From the NCBI GenBank assembly GCA_036804505.1, contig DAIRSI010000011.1, positions 41,569 through 105,568 of the forward strand: a stretch of 64,000 bases of DNA, given 5' to 3'. The position numbers and the translations under genes were made by a program. This DNA is from Phocaeicola_A sp036804505. Lineage in GTDB: Bacteria; Bacteroidota; Bacteroidia; Bacteroidales; Bacteroidaceae. Position 1 is the stretch's first letter. Each line of letters begins with the position of its first letter. The notes beneath the pieces were generated by a model. It searched no databases. It was not told the DNA's origin and saw only the letters and a program-made list of their open reading frames with translations. Of the stretch, positions 43,708-52,318 are shown one piece after another.

Positions 43708-46167
43708 TTAATTTTTTCTTTTGGTATAGTTTTCAATAAACATTTCTGCCTTTTCTTTGCTCCAGGCAACTTCCTGCAGAATGGATTTTGCTTTTTCTTC
43801 CGTAAGTTTAAGAAAATCTTCTTCACGAGGTGTAATGAGCAGTCCGGCCATATCCAATGCTCCGGGACTTATTAGAATCTGTTCTTCTCCTTCGGCAAAA
43901 TAGCATTCAGGTCTATGCTTTTCTCTTGGGAAGATAAGTGTAATTTTCTTTTGTATACTTTTATCGAAAAAGCCGAGAATGTTCATTTTGCATTCTGTCT
44001 CATCAGTTCCTTTAGGAAGTTTTTCTATGAAGTCGGAGATATAATCCGAGTCAACATAGAATGCCGGTACACAATAGTCTGCAATGTAATAAAAAAAAGG
44101 TCCGGATTCTTTTTCTGTCAAAGGGCATTTTTTTATTTTATATTTATTCCAGTTCTCCAATATTGGAATACGTTGCCTGCTTCCTAGCTGATAATGCTTG
44201 TGATCGGGAGCGGAAGCTCCGCATTGTGCTCCATTATAAAATAGAACATATTCATCGGATTCCGGAATCATTTTGAAAAACTCATTAAAATCGAATAATT
44301 GAGGACTATGCATTTCGTCAACAATTGTATAATGCTCTTTCAGAATGGGGTAGGGATTAACCATCAAATGGAAAGTACTGTTACTGCCTTGTCGGAGTGA
44401 TAATGATTCCTGCACGTTATTATCTTTTACCGAACATGAAATCCTGATCCATTCTTGCTGCCAAGGACGATTGCCTTCACAAAGGAAACATGGACGTTTC
44501 TTTAGCACTTCCGGCTGAATATTTGCCGCTGTAGATTTAATGCGCTTTGGATTCCATTGGATAGAGAGGCTGTTGAGAGAACGAATCTTTACCTGATCCA
44601 ACTCTTGGAAATTCTTTGCCGCTTTTTCCCACACATTCAATTGTCCATGGAAGAAATCAGAAAAACTGATATCTTGTATTCGGACTGATTTTTCCTTGCT
44701 GCGGCTCTCGAGGTTCATCATTCTCAAGCTGTCTTTATAAAGATTGTTGGTGTTGATACGTTCCTGACTGAGTGCGGCATCGGAATTACCTTCCCATCGC
44801 CGGCAGAGATAGAGAACATCGTAGATACGTCCGATTTTGAATTTTGATGAAATAGCCAGGCTGATGGCGTAATCTTCTCCATAGCTGACGTTCGGAATAC
44901 TAATTGTTCTCAAGACCGGAGTATAAAAAGCTCTTGGAGCCCCCATTCCGTTAATTCTCAATAAATTATTATGTCCGTTTTCTTCGGTCCATTCCTTGTG
45001 GTCGATGATTCCGGGAGGTAAGGTATTCAAATTAAAGTCGGTTATTTTGTAACTACCTACCAGCATGGCACAATGCTGTTCATAGAATCCATTGATTATC
45101 GTTTGCAGAGTAGAAGGCGAACTGTACAAATCATCACTATCCAATTGTACGGCAAATCGGCCGCATGCTGTATTGTGTACCGCGTAATTCCAACATCCGC
45201 CAATACCTAAATCTGTCCTTTCAGGTATAAGATGAATAATTCTCTTGTCATCTGCATAAAGATTGATTTCCTCAGTGGTTCCATCGGTCGAATGGTTGTC
45301 TACTACAATTACATTGAATTTAAAGTCCGTTTGTTGTTCTAATGCAGAATTGATTGCATCCTTGATTGTTCTCACCCGATTGAATACAGGAATAATTACC
45401 GAGGCTTCAACCGAAAATGATGTATCCTCGTCTTCGAATTTGATTTTACGAAGTCTTGAAGAAGGAATGTACAATCCGTTTTTTTTCAGATAGCTGGTGA
45501 ATGCATATTCCATTTCTTTCTGGATTTGTTTGTTTTGTGGATCTACATAATCAAACTGCTTTTCACCTTTCTTATCATCTAGAATCTCCTTTTCAGTGTA
45601 GAGATATTCCCGGATGTGGAATATTTCATTTTTTCTATTGTCTTCGCATAATTGAAGACAATAGGAATAAAAGCTAGCGCAACCGATTTCTTCAGTGGAC
45701 AAACGCTCGTTCATCAGATAGTTCTGAAGAGGTTTCTTATGAAAAAGTAATAAGGAACCAAAATCAAAATCATCACGTAGATTGACGGGCAGAAAATCAA
45801 TAAGCGGTTTTTTTGTCATATTCCCTCCATTTTGGAGATAAGAATCCGAATATAGAATACTTGCCTGAGTCATCTCTTCGATTTCAAGAAAGCGCTCGAT
45901 TGCCTGGTAATTCAATTCTAAATAATTGAATTTTCTATAAAGAAGGAAACAATCGGTTTGGGCCGCTTCCGTTATTGATAACAGAGAAGCTTTACTCGTG
46001 AGACAGTCCACCGGAATAAGTTGGCAGCCTTCAGGTATCCTTGCTTTTGGAGGCTCCGTATGTAGCAAAAATACATTATTTATAATGGGCAATTGCTGAA
46101 GAGATGATATTATTTCAGTAATCTGGTTTTCATGATATGGAAGAAAAATATCTATTTTCTTTTTCAT
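43708..46167 (-). CDS. Glycosyltransferase fused to a GalT/Ap4A-phosphorylase-like domain (DUF4922)
   Basis: 819 residues. Residues 1-220 look like a diverged GT-A fold. Residues about 255-485 are a GT2 domain (SVIIPVFNRVRTIKDAINSA, VVDNHSTDGTTEEI, FAVQLDSDDLY, SYGEDYAISL). Residues about 545-810 match DUF4922, with C560-x2-C563, FHLMVNPYPILKEHYTIVDE, and APDHKHYQ with His656 and His658. The latter is the HxHxQ pattern of GalT and Ap4A phosphorylase, in which a His carries the nucleotide. It could transfer or release a nucleotidyl group on a sugar phosphate. It is first in the operon with the SpoIID-like, AmpG-like and kinase genes. No signal peptide. Confidence 0.78.
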   Translation of the reverse strand: MKKKIDIFLPYHENQITEIISSLQQLPIINNVFLLHTEPPKARIPEGCQLIPVDCLTSKASLLSITEAAQTDCFLLYRKFNYLELNYQAIERFLEIEEMTQASILYSDSYLQNGGNMTKKPLIDFLPVNLRDDFDFGSLLLFHKKPLQNYLMNERLSTEEIGCASFYSYCLQLCEDNRKNEIFHIREYLYTEKEILDDKKGEKQFDYVDPQNKQIQKEMEYAFTSYLKKNGLYIPSSRLRKIKFEDEDTSFSVEASVIIPVFNRVRTIKDAINSALEQQTDFKFNVIVVDNHSTDGTTEEINLYADDKRIIHLIPERTDLGIGGCWNYAVHNTACGRFAVQLDSDDLYSSPSTLQTIINGFYEQHCAMLVGSYKITDFNLNTLPPGIIDHKEWTEENGHNNLLRINGMGAPRAFYTPVLRTISIPNVSYGEDYAISLAISSKFKIGRIYDVLYLCRRWEGNSDAALSQERINTNNLYKDSLRMMNLESRSKEKSVRIQDISFSDFFHGQLNVWEKAAKNFQELDQVKIRSLNSLSIQWNPKRIKSTAANIQPEVLKKRPCFLCEGNRPWQQEWIRISCSVKDNNVQESLSLRQGSNSTFHLMVNPYPILKEHYTIVDEMHSPQLFDFNEFFKMIPESDEYVLFYNGAQCGASAPDHKHYQLGSRQRIPILENWNKYKIKKCPLTEKESGPFFYYIADYCVPAFYVDSDYISDFIEKLPKGTDETECKMNILGFFDKSIQKKITLIFPREKHRPECYFAEGEEQILISPGALDMAGLLITPREEDFLKLTEEKAKSILQEVAWSKEKAEMFIENYTKRKN

Positions 46168-46187
46168 AAATACAATTTATTTTTTTT

Positions 46188-46196
46188 GCAAAAATA
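46188..46196 (-). promoter_or_regulatory. -7 box of the four-gene recycling operon
   Basis: Read on the minus strand, TATTTTTGC (46196-46188) is a perfect -7 match, 20 bases before the first ATG at 46167. The -33 region (TTCT) is weak. Confidence 0.4.
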
Positions 46197-46365
46197 AGTA
46201 AAATCTATAAAAAAAGAATACTAAGTGTTTGCTTATTGCAATAAAAAACACAAAGAAAGCAAAAAAATGCAGTTTGTTTTAATATGATATTTTTTTTTGG
46301 TACTTTTACGCGACTTTTTAAAAGCCTTTGTTTTATTAATCTTAACCAAAGTATATTTTAAACGA

Positions 46366-46758
46366 ATGAATGAATTAACAGATGGCTATGTGGTAAAAGA
46401 ATACCATCAGCCTGTGAAACGGTTTTGTCAAACTTTAGATTTGAAAAATAATCCCCAATTGATAGCCATGTATAGAAAGGCTCACAGTGAAGAGCAGGCT
46501 TGGCCCGAAATACTAGCAGGTATCAGGGAAGTTGGTATCCTGGAAATGGAAATATACATATCAGGCACCAAGCTTTTTATGATAGTAGAAACTCCTTTGG
46601 ATTTTGATTGGACGGAAGCCATGGCACGTTTGGCTAAATTGCCTAGACAAGAAGAATGGGAAGATTATGTTTCTTCTTTTCAAAATGCTCAGAAAGGAAG
46701 CAAATCTTCTGAAAAATGGCAATTGATGGAAAGAATGTTTCATTTGTATGATAAATAA
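46366..46758 (+). CDS. L-rhamnose mutarotase (DUF718) family protein, likely fucose-linked
   Basis: 130 residues from MNELTDGYVV; an upstream ATT/GTG extension of 23 residues is hydrophobic and unlike the family. Family features are FCQTLDLKNNPQLIAMYRKA, WPEILAGIREVGILEMEIYI and LPRQEEWEDYVSSFQ. These proteins interconvert alpha and beta forms of 6-deoxy sugars. The gene is 29 bases before fucP, so the natural substrate here is probably L-fucose rather than L-rhamnose. No fucose isomerase or kinase gene is nearby. Confidence 0.85.
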   Translation: MNELTDGYVVKEYHQPVKRFCQTLDLKNNPQLIAMYRKAHSEEQAWPEILAGIREVGILEMEIYISGTKLFMIVETPLDFDWTEAMARLAKLPRQEEWEDYVSSFQNAQKGSKSSEKWQLMERMFHLYDK

Positions 46759-46787
46759 TTTGTTTTGAATAATTAGCTAATATTATT

Positions 46788-48095
46788 ATGGAAAAAAATA
46801 TACCTATATTACATAAGGATGGAATTAGTTATGTCCTTCCCTTTATTTTGATTACTTCTTGTTTTGCTTTGTGGGGATTTGCCAATGATATAACGAATCC
46901 GATGGTCAAAGCATTCTCCAAAATATTTAGAATGAGTGTAACCGATGGCGCTCTTGTTCAGGTGGCGTTTTATGGCGGTTATTTTGCTATGGCATTTCCG
47001 GCTGCCATGTTTATACAAAAGTATTCATATAAATCCGGTATTTTGATGGGACTTGGATTATATGCCGTAGGAGCATTCCTGTTCTTTCCAGCAAAAATGA
47101 TGGGAGAATATTATTGTTTCTTATTGGCCTATTTTATATTAACATGCGGCTTGTCATTTTTGGAAACAAGTGCAAATCCTTATATCCTTTCAATGGGACC
47201 GGAAGAAACATCAACGCGGAGGTTGAATTTTGCACAGGCTTTCAATCCTATGGGATCATTACTAGGCATGTATGTCGCCATGAATTTTATTCAGGCAAAG
47301 CTTAACCCGATGGATAGTACGGCGAGGGCTGCTTTGAACGAAAATCAGTTTGAAACAGTAAAAAATGCAGACTTGACGGTATTGATTACTCCTTATGTTA
47401 TTATCGGCCTGGTTATTGCCATTATGTTTTTCGTGATATTTTTTTCCAAAATGCCAAAAAATGGTGACAGTTCTCATGAAATTCATCTTAAAGAAACATT
47501 GAAGAGACTTTGGAATATCAAAAGATACAGGGAAGGTGTTCTGGCTCAGTTTTTTTATGTCGGAGCACAGATAATGTGTTGGACTTTTGTTATCCAATAC
47601 GGAACTCGCTTGTTTATGTCTATGGGAATGAAGGAACAGGCTGCCGAGGTCTTGTCTCAGGAATACAACATTATAGCAATGATTATATTTTGTTGCAGCA
47701 GATTTATTTGTACATTCCTACTGAAATTCTTCAAACCGGGGCTTCTGCTTTCCATACTTGCCATTGCTGCAGGTTTTCTGGTTATGGGCGTGATGGGCTT
47801 CAAGGATATGAAAGGAATGTATTGTCTTGTTGGTGTTTCTGCTTGTATGTCATTGATGTTCCCCACTATTTACGGAATAGCATTGAAAGGAATGGGTGAA
47901 GATGCCAAGTTCGGGGCAGCCGGATTGATTATGGCCATTTTGGGTGGGAGTGTATTACCACCGGTACAGGCTAAAATAATTGACTTGGGTACAATTGGCG
48001 GTTTCCCTGCAGTAAATTTGTCTTTTATTTTGCCTTTCATCTGTTTTGTAGTCATTGCTATTTATGGGTTCAGAGCTTTGAAATATAAAGTGTAA
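46788..48095 (+). CDS. fucP: L-fucose:H+ symporter FucP
   Basis: 435 residues of a major facilitator protein with about 12 helices and FucP-type signatures: LITSCFALWGFANDITNPMV, VQVAFYGGYFAMAFPAAMFI, FLETSANPYILSMGPEETST, LNFAQAFNPMGSLLGMY. The Asp46-type acidic residue of the LWGFANDIT motif and the Asn/Gln pattern are kept. It would import L-fucose freed by secreted fucosidases such as the GH29 at 26615, though that gene is in another cluster. Glucose/galactose transporters of the same family are the main alternative. Confidence 0.88.
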   Translation: MEKNIPILHKDGISYVLPFILITSCFALWGFANDITNPMVKAFSKIFRMSVTDGALVQVAFYGGYFAMAFPAAMFIQKYSYKSGILMGLGLYAVGAFLFFPAKMMGEYYCFLLAYFILTCGLSFLETSANPYILSMGPEETSTRRLNFAQAFNPMGSLLGMYVAMNFIQAKLNPMDSTARAALNENQFETVKNADLTVLITPYVIIGLVIAIMFFVIFFSKMPKNGDSSHEIHLKETLKRLWNIKRYREGVLAQFFYVGAQIMCWTFVIQYGTRLFMSMGMKEQAAEVLSQEYNIIAMIIFCCSRFICTFLLKFFKPGLLLSILAIAAGFLVMGVMGFKDMKGMYCLVGVSACMSLMFPTIYGIALKGMGEDAKFGAAGLIMAILGGSVLPPVQAKIIDLGTIGGFPAVNLSFILPFICFVVIAIYGFRALKYKV

Positions 48096-48111
48096 CTTTT
48101 TTATAACATTA

Positions 48112-48143
48112 ATTGTATTCTTAAATATCTTTGGTACATTTGC
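48112..48143 (+). promoter_or_regulatory. Promoter of the tsaC-clc-fmt-rpe run
   Basis: ATTG (48112-48115), 19 bases, then TACATTTGC (48135-48143), a perfect -7 box. It lies 22 bases before the tsaC ATG. Confidence 0.6.
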
Positions 48144-48164
48144 AATTCAATTGGTATTATAAGT

Positions 48165-48740
48165 ATGAAAGAGGAAATTAAAGAGGAAATAAAAAAAGCA
48201 TGTCAGATTATGAATGAAGGTGGAGTAATACTCTACCCGACTGATACTGTGTGGGGTATAGGCTGTGATGCGACTAATCCCGATGCTGTGAAACGTATTT
48301 ACGAAATAAAGAAACGAACAGATAGCAAAGCTATGCTTGTGTTGGTTGATTCACAAGCGAAGGTTCAATTCTATGTGAAAGAAGTCCCTAATGTAGCATG
48401 GGACTTAATGGATTTGACTACAAAACCTTTAACTATAATTTTTGATGGTGCACGGAATCTGGCTGAAAATCTTCTGGCTGAAGATGGCAGTGTGGGCATC
48501 CGCGTTTCCGGTGAAGAATTCTCCAAGCAATTGTGTTTCCATTTTCGTAAGGCAATAGTGTCTACGTCAGCTAATATCAGCGGGCAGCCCAGTGCTTCCA
48601 ATTTTTCTGAAATTTCTGAAGATATAAAAAATGCCGTAGATTATATTGTCAACTACCGCCGTAATGATACGAAACAAGCAAAACCATCTAGTATAATAAA
48701 GTTGGGAGCAAGAGGTGAAGTGAAAATTATCAGGGAGTAA
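48165..48740 (+). CDS. tsaC: L-threonylcarbamoyladenylate synthase (Sua5/YciO/YrdC)
   Basis: 191 residues of the YrdC fold: GGVILYPTDTVWGIGCDATN, YEIKKRTDSKAMLVLVDS, KPLTIIFDGARNLAENL, GSVGIRVSGEEFSKQL and STSANISGQPSASNFSEIS. The enzyme makes threonylcarbamoyl-AMP for the t6A tRNA modification at position 37. YciO-like paralogues are a possible alternative, but the Lys/Arg and SAN motifs are intact. The next gene starts 2 bases after the stop. Confidence 0.92.
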   Translation: MKEEIKEEIKKACQIMNEGGVILYPTDTVWGIGCDATNPDAVKRIYEIKKRTDSKAMLVLVDSQAKVQFYVKEVPNVAWDLMDLTTKPLTIIFDGARNLAENLLAEDGSVGIRVSGEEFSKQLCFHFRKAIVSTSANISGQPSASNFSEISEDIKNAVDYIVNYRRNDTKQAKPSSIIKLGARGEVKIIRE

Positions 48741-48742
48741 AA

Positions 48743-50545
48743 ATGACGGAAAATATAAAAGAAGAAGGTAACGGTATATTGCAACACATTATCGATTGGA
48801 GAGAAAAACATATCAATGAAAAGCGCTTTATACTTATATTAAGCTTTGTATGCGGTATTCTTACAGCAATAGCTGCTTTGATTCTGAAGTTTATTATTCA
48901 CTTGATACAGGGATTCCTCACAGATAATTTCAATACTCAGGGTGCAAACTATTTGTATTTGATTTATCCGGTCATTGGTATTTTTCTTACAGGGTTATTT
49001 ATAAGGAATGTTGTACGAGACGATATCGGTCATGGAGTTACAAAAATCCTTTTCGCCATATCCAGAAGGCAGGCGCGTATAAAGTCCCACAATATGTGGT
49101 CTTCTGTTATTTCCAGTGCTATAACAATTGGATTCGGTGGTTCTGTAGGAGCTGAGGCTCCAATGGTATTGACCGGTTCTGCCATTGGCTCTAATTTAGG
49201 CAAGACGTTTAAAATGGAGCACAAGACACTGATGCTGTTGGTGGGTTGTGGTGCAGCGGGTGCCATTGCAGGTATCTTCAAAGCACCTATAGCAGGTTTG
49301 GTGTTTACGCTTGAAGTCTTGATGATAGATTTGACAATGGCTTCATTGCTTCCTTTACTCGTATCATGTGTTACAGCTGCAACGGTCTCTTACATAGCTA
49401 CCGGTACGGAAGCCATGTTCCAATTCCATTTGGATAATCCGTTTGTCATGCAGAGAATACCTTATGCTATCATGATGGGAATTTGCTGCGGTTTTGTTTC
49501 CTTATATTTTACAAGAGCGATGGATAAGTGCGAGGACTTGTTCCGCAAATACAATAACCCTTACGTTAAATTGTTGATTGGCGGTATCATGTTGAGTGTA
49601 TTGATCTTTCTTTTTCCGCCACTTTACGGTGAGGGTTATGATACAATCAGCTTGTTGCTAAAGGGACAGAATATTACAGATTGGGATTCCGTTATGAACA
49701 ATTCATTGTTCTATGGATATGGAAATTTATTATTAGTGTACCTTGTCCTGATATTGATATTTAAAGTTTTTGCTTCAAGTGCTACTAATGGAGGTGGCGG
49801 CTGCGGCGGAATTTTTGCACCAAGTCTTTTTATGGGTTGTATTACAGGCTTTATTTTTGCCAGATTTTGCAATCAGTATAATTTAGGTGCCTATATTCCT
49901 GAGAAGAATTTTGCTTTGTTGGGAATGGCAGGATTGATGAGTGGTGTCATGCATGCTCCTTTGACAGGAATTTTCCTGATAGCAGAATTGACTGGAGGTT
50001 ATGATTTGTTTTTGCCGCTTATGATTGTGTCAGTGAGTGCTTATTTGACGATTATTGTGTTTGAGCCACATAGCATTTATTCAATGCGATTGGCAAAAAA
50101 GGGTGAACTGATTACTCATCACAAAGATAAGGCAATTCTGACTTTAATGTCCTTGGATAATATCGTGGAAAAAGATTTCCAGGAAGTTTCTCCCGATATG
50201 GATTTAGGCCAACTGGTGAGAATTATCAGTAAGGCTAAGCGAAACCTATTTCCTGTAGTTGATGGCGAAGGCAAACTTATGGGAATTGTAATATTGGACG
50301 ACATTCGCAATATCATGTTCCGTCAGGAGTTATATCACCGTTTCCAGGTAAGCAGTTTGATGACTTCTCCACCTGTCCGGTTAAGCGTACGTGATTCCAT
50401 GGACATTGTAATGCAGAAATTTGATGATACTAAGGCATGGAATCTTCCGGTTATTGATGACGATGGCAAGTATGTCGGATTCGTTTCTAAGTCGAAAATA
50501 TTTACTGTATACAGAAAAGTCCTGGTCGATTTTTCAACTGAATAA
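48743..50545 (+). CDS. ClC-family chloride channel/transporter with CBS domains
   Basis: 600 residues. The ClC membrane core has GGSVGAEAPMVLTGSAIGSN, where the Glu in GAEAP matches the gating Glu of EcClC (GREGP). GIFKAPIAGLVFTLEVLM and GGGCGGIFAPSLFMG are also typical. Two CBS domains lie at about 455-595 (LFPVVDGEGKLMGIVILDD, NLPVIDDDGKYVGFVSKSK). Whether it is a channel or a Cl-/H+ exchanger cannot be told; the Glu in FTLEV may be the proton Glu. It is in one operon with tsaC and fmt. Confidence 0.92.
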   Translation: MTENIKEEGNGILQHIIDWREKHINEKRFILILSFVCGILTAIAALILKFIIHLIQGFLTDNFNTQGANYLYLIYPVIGIFLTGLFIRNVVRDDIGHGVTKILFAISRRQARIKSHNMWSSVISSAITIGFGGSVGAEAPMVLTGSAIGSNLGKTFKMEHKTLMLLVGCGAAGAIAGIFKAPIAGLVFTLEVLMIDLTMASLLPLLVSCVTAATVSYIATGTEAMFQFHLDNPFVMQRIPYAIMMGICCGFVSLYFTRAMDKCEDLFRKYNNPYVKLLIGGIMLSVLIFLFPPLYGEGYDTISLLLKGQNITDWDSVMNNSLFYGYGNLLLVYLVLILIFKVFASSATNGGGGCGGIFAPSLFMGCITGFIFARFCNQYNLGAYIPEKNFALLGMAGLMSGVMHAPLTGIFLIAELTGGYDLFLPLMIVSVSAYLTIIVFEPHSIYSMRLAKKGELITHHKDKAILTLMSLDNIVEKDFQEVSPDMDLGQLVRIISKAKRNLFPVVDGEGKLMGIVILDDIRNIMFRQELYHRFQVSSLMTSPPVRLSVRDSMDIVMQKFDDTKAWNLPVIDDDGKYVGFVSKSKIFTVYRKVLVDFSTE

Positions 50546-50553
50546 ATGAAAGT

Positions 50554-51528
50554 ATGATGGAAAAGAAAGATATAAGAATCGTATTTATGGGAACACCTGA
50601 CTTTGCCGTCGAAAGTTTACGATGCTTGGTTGAAGGCGGTTATAACGTAGTAGGTGTAATTACAATGCCTGATAAACCGATGGGAAGGCATGGCAGTGTC
50701 CTGCAGTCAAGTCCGGTGAAAAAATATGCCTTGGAGAAAGGACTTAAGATTCTACAGCCGGAAAAGCTGAAAGAGGAAGGTTTTATAAGAGAACTGCAGT
50801 CTTTGAAGGCCGATTTGCAAATCGTCGTGGCTTTTAGAATGTTACCCGAAATAGTTTGGAAGATGCCTCCTATGGGGACATTTAATCTACATGCTTCACT
50901 TTTACCGCAATATCGTGGTGCAGCTCCGATAAATTGGGCAATAATCAATGGAGATAAAGAAACGGGTATTACTACTTTTTTCCTTAAACAAGATATTGAT
51001 ACTGGTGAAATAATCGATCAGGTGAAGATACCTATTGAAGAAAAGGATAATGTTGAAACAGTACATGACAAACTGATGATTTTAGGAGGAAAGTTAGTAA
51101 TTAAAACTGTTGATGCCTTGTTGGAGGGAAGTATCAAGACGATTCCTCAGGAACAGTTAGTTTGCAATGGAGAATTGCGCCCGGCACCCAAAATATTTAA
51201 GGAAACATGCAAAATAGATTGGAATCAACCCACAGAAATTTTATATAACTTTATCAGAGGACTTTCTCCTTATCCGGCTGCCTGGACAGAAATATGTCTT
51301 CATCAGGAAGAATGGACAGATATGAAGATTTATGAAGTGGAAAAAGATTTTTCTCAAGACTTGAAACAGCCCGGGCAAATTATCGAGTTAGGAAAAAAGA
51401 ACATGCTTATTGCTACGAGGGATGGTTTCTTGAGTATAAAAGAATTGCAGCTGGCAGGTAAAAAGAGACTTAAAATTACAGATTTTCTGAATGGATTTAA
51501 ATCAATAGCTGATTTTTATTGCAGATAG
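50554..51528 (+). CDS. fmt: Methionyl-tRNA formyltransferase
   Basis: 324 residues, normal length. It formylates initiator Met-tRNA with 10-formyl-THF. The catalytic region is FNLHASLLPQYRGAAPINWA followed by NGDKETGITTFFLKQDIDTG. The N-terminal Rossmann strand is RIVFMGTPDFAVESLRCL and the C-terminal OB-like domain is present. The gene starts ATGATG, so the second ATG is equally possible. rpe follows within 50 bases. Confidence 0.96.
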   Translation: MMEKKDIRIVFMGTPDFAVESLRCLVEGGYNVVGVITMPDKPMGRHGSVLQSSPVKKYALEKGLKILQPEKLKEEGFIRELQSLKADLQIVVAFRMLPEIVWKMPPMGTFNLHASLLPQYRGAAPINWAIINGDKETGITTFFLKQDIDTGEIIDQVKIPIEEKDNVETVHDKLMILGGKLVIKTVDALLEGSIKTIPQEQLVCNGELRPAPKIFKETCKIDWNQPTEILYNFIRGLSPYPAAWTEICLHQEEWTDMKIYEVEKDFSQDLKQPGQIIELGKKNMLIATRDGFLSIKELQLAGKKRLKITDFLNGFKSIADFYCR

Positions 51529-51575
51529 AGAAAAATAGAGTATATTTGTTCAATATTCAAACAATGAATTTGAGA

Positions 51576-52229
51576 ATGAAAGAGATATTGATAGCACCCT
51601 CCTTATTGTCGGCAAATTTTAATAATTTGCAGGCTGATATCGACATGTTGAATGCCAGTGAAGCTGATTGGCTGCATCTGGATGTGATGGATGGCGTTTT
51701 TGTTCCTAATTTATCCTTTGGCTTTCCGGTTATCCATTCAGTGGCAAAAATCAATACAAAGCCTATGGATGTTCATATGATGGTTGAGAATCCTGATAAA
51801 TTCATTTCTCAAGTACGTGATACGGGTGCGATGATGATGAATGTACATTATGAAGCCTGCATTCATTTGCATCGAACGATTCAACAGATAAAAGAAACGG
51901 GTATGAAAGCAGCTGTAACTTTGAATCCGTCAACACCTGTCATAATGCTGGAGGACATTATCGGTGATGTAGATATGGTGCTGCTGATGAGTGTTAATCC
52001 CGGATTCGGAGGTCAAAAGTTTATTGAACATTCAGTGGAAAAAGTGAAGGCACTTAAATATATGATTCAAAAGAACAATCTTCATACATTGATTGAAGTT
52101 GATGGAGGAGTTAACCTGGAAACAGGGAAGAGGCTGGTTGATGCAGGAGCTAACGTCTTGGTTGCCGGCAATGCAGTCTTTAAGTCCGAAGATCCTACTT
52201 TATTCATCCATCAATTAAAATCGCTCTGA
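51576..52229 (+). CDS. rpe: Ribulose-phosphate 3-epimerase
   Basis: 217 residues from MKEILIAPSLLSANF; an ATG four codons upstream is possible, and longer starts overlap fmt. The enzyme interconverts ribulose-5-P and xylulose-5-P. The TIM-barrel signatures are LHLDVMDGVFVPNLSFG, VHMMVENPDKFI, LLMSVNPGFGGQKFIE and EVDGGVNLETG, with metal-binding His and Asp residues in place. The length is typical. The downstream comEC frame overlaps the rpe stop region. Confidence 0.95.
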   Translation: MKEILIAPSLLSANFNNLQADIDMLNASEADWLHLDVMDGVFVPNLSFGFPVIHSVAKINTKPMDVHMMVENPDKFISQVRDTGAMMMNVHYEACIHLHRTIQQIKETGMKAAVTLNPSTPVIMLEDIIGDVDMVLLMSVNPGFGGQKFIEHSVEKVKALKYMIQKNNLHTLIEVDGGVNLETGKRLVDAGANVLVAGNAVFKSEDPTLFIHQLKSL

Positions 52230-52318
52230 AATATTTCTCTATTTTTTTTGCTTTTCCTTTAATATTAGGAATAATATTAGGAAGAATACTGTGCGTAAAT
52301 CTTGAAATCAACATTGAT

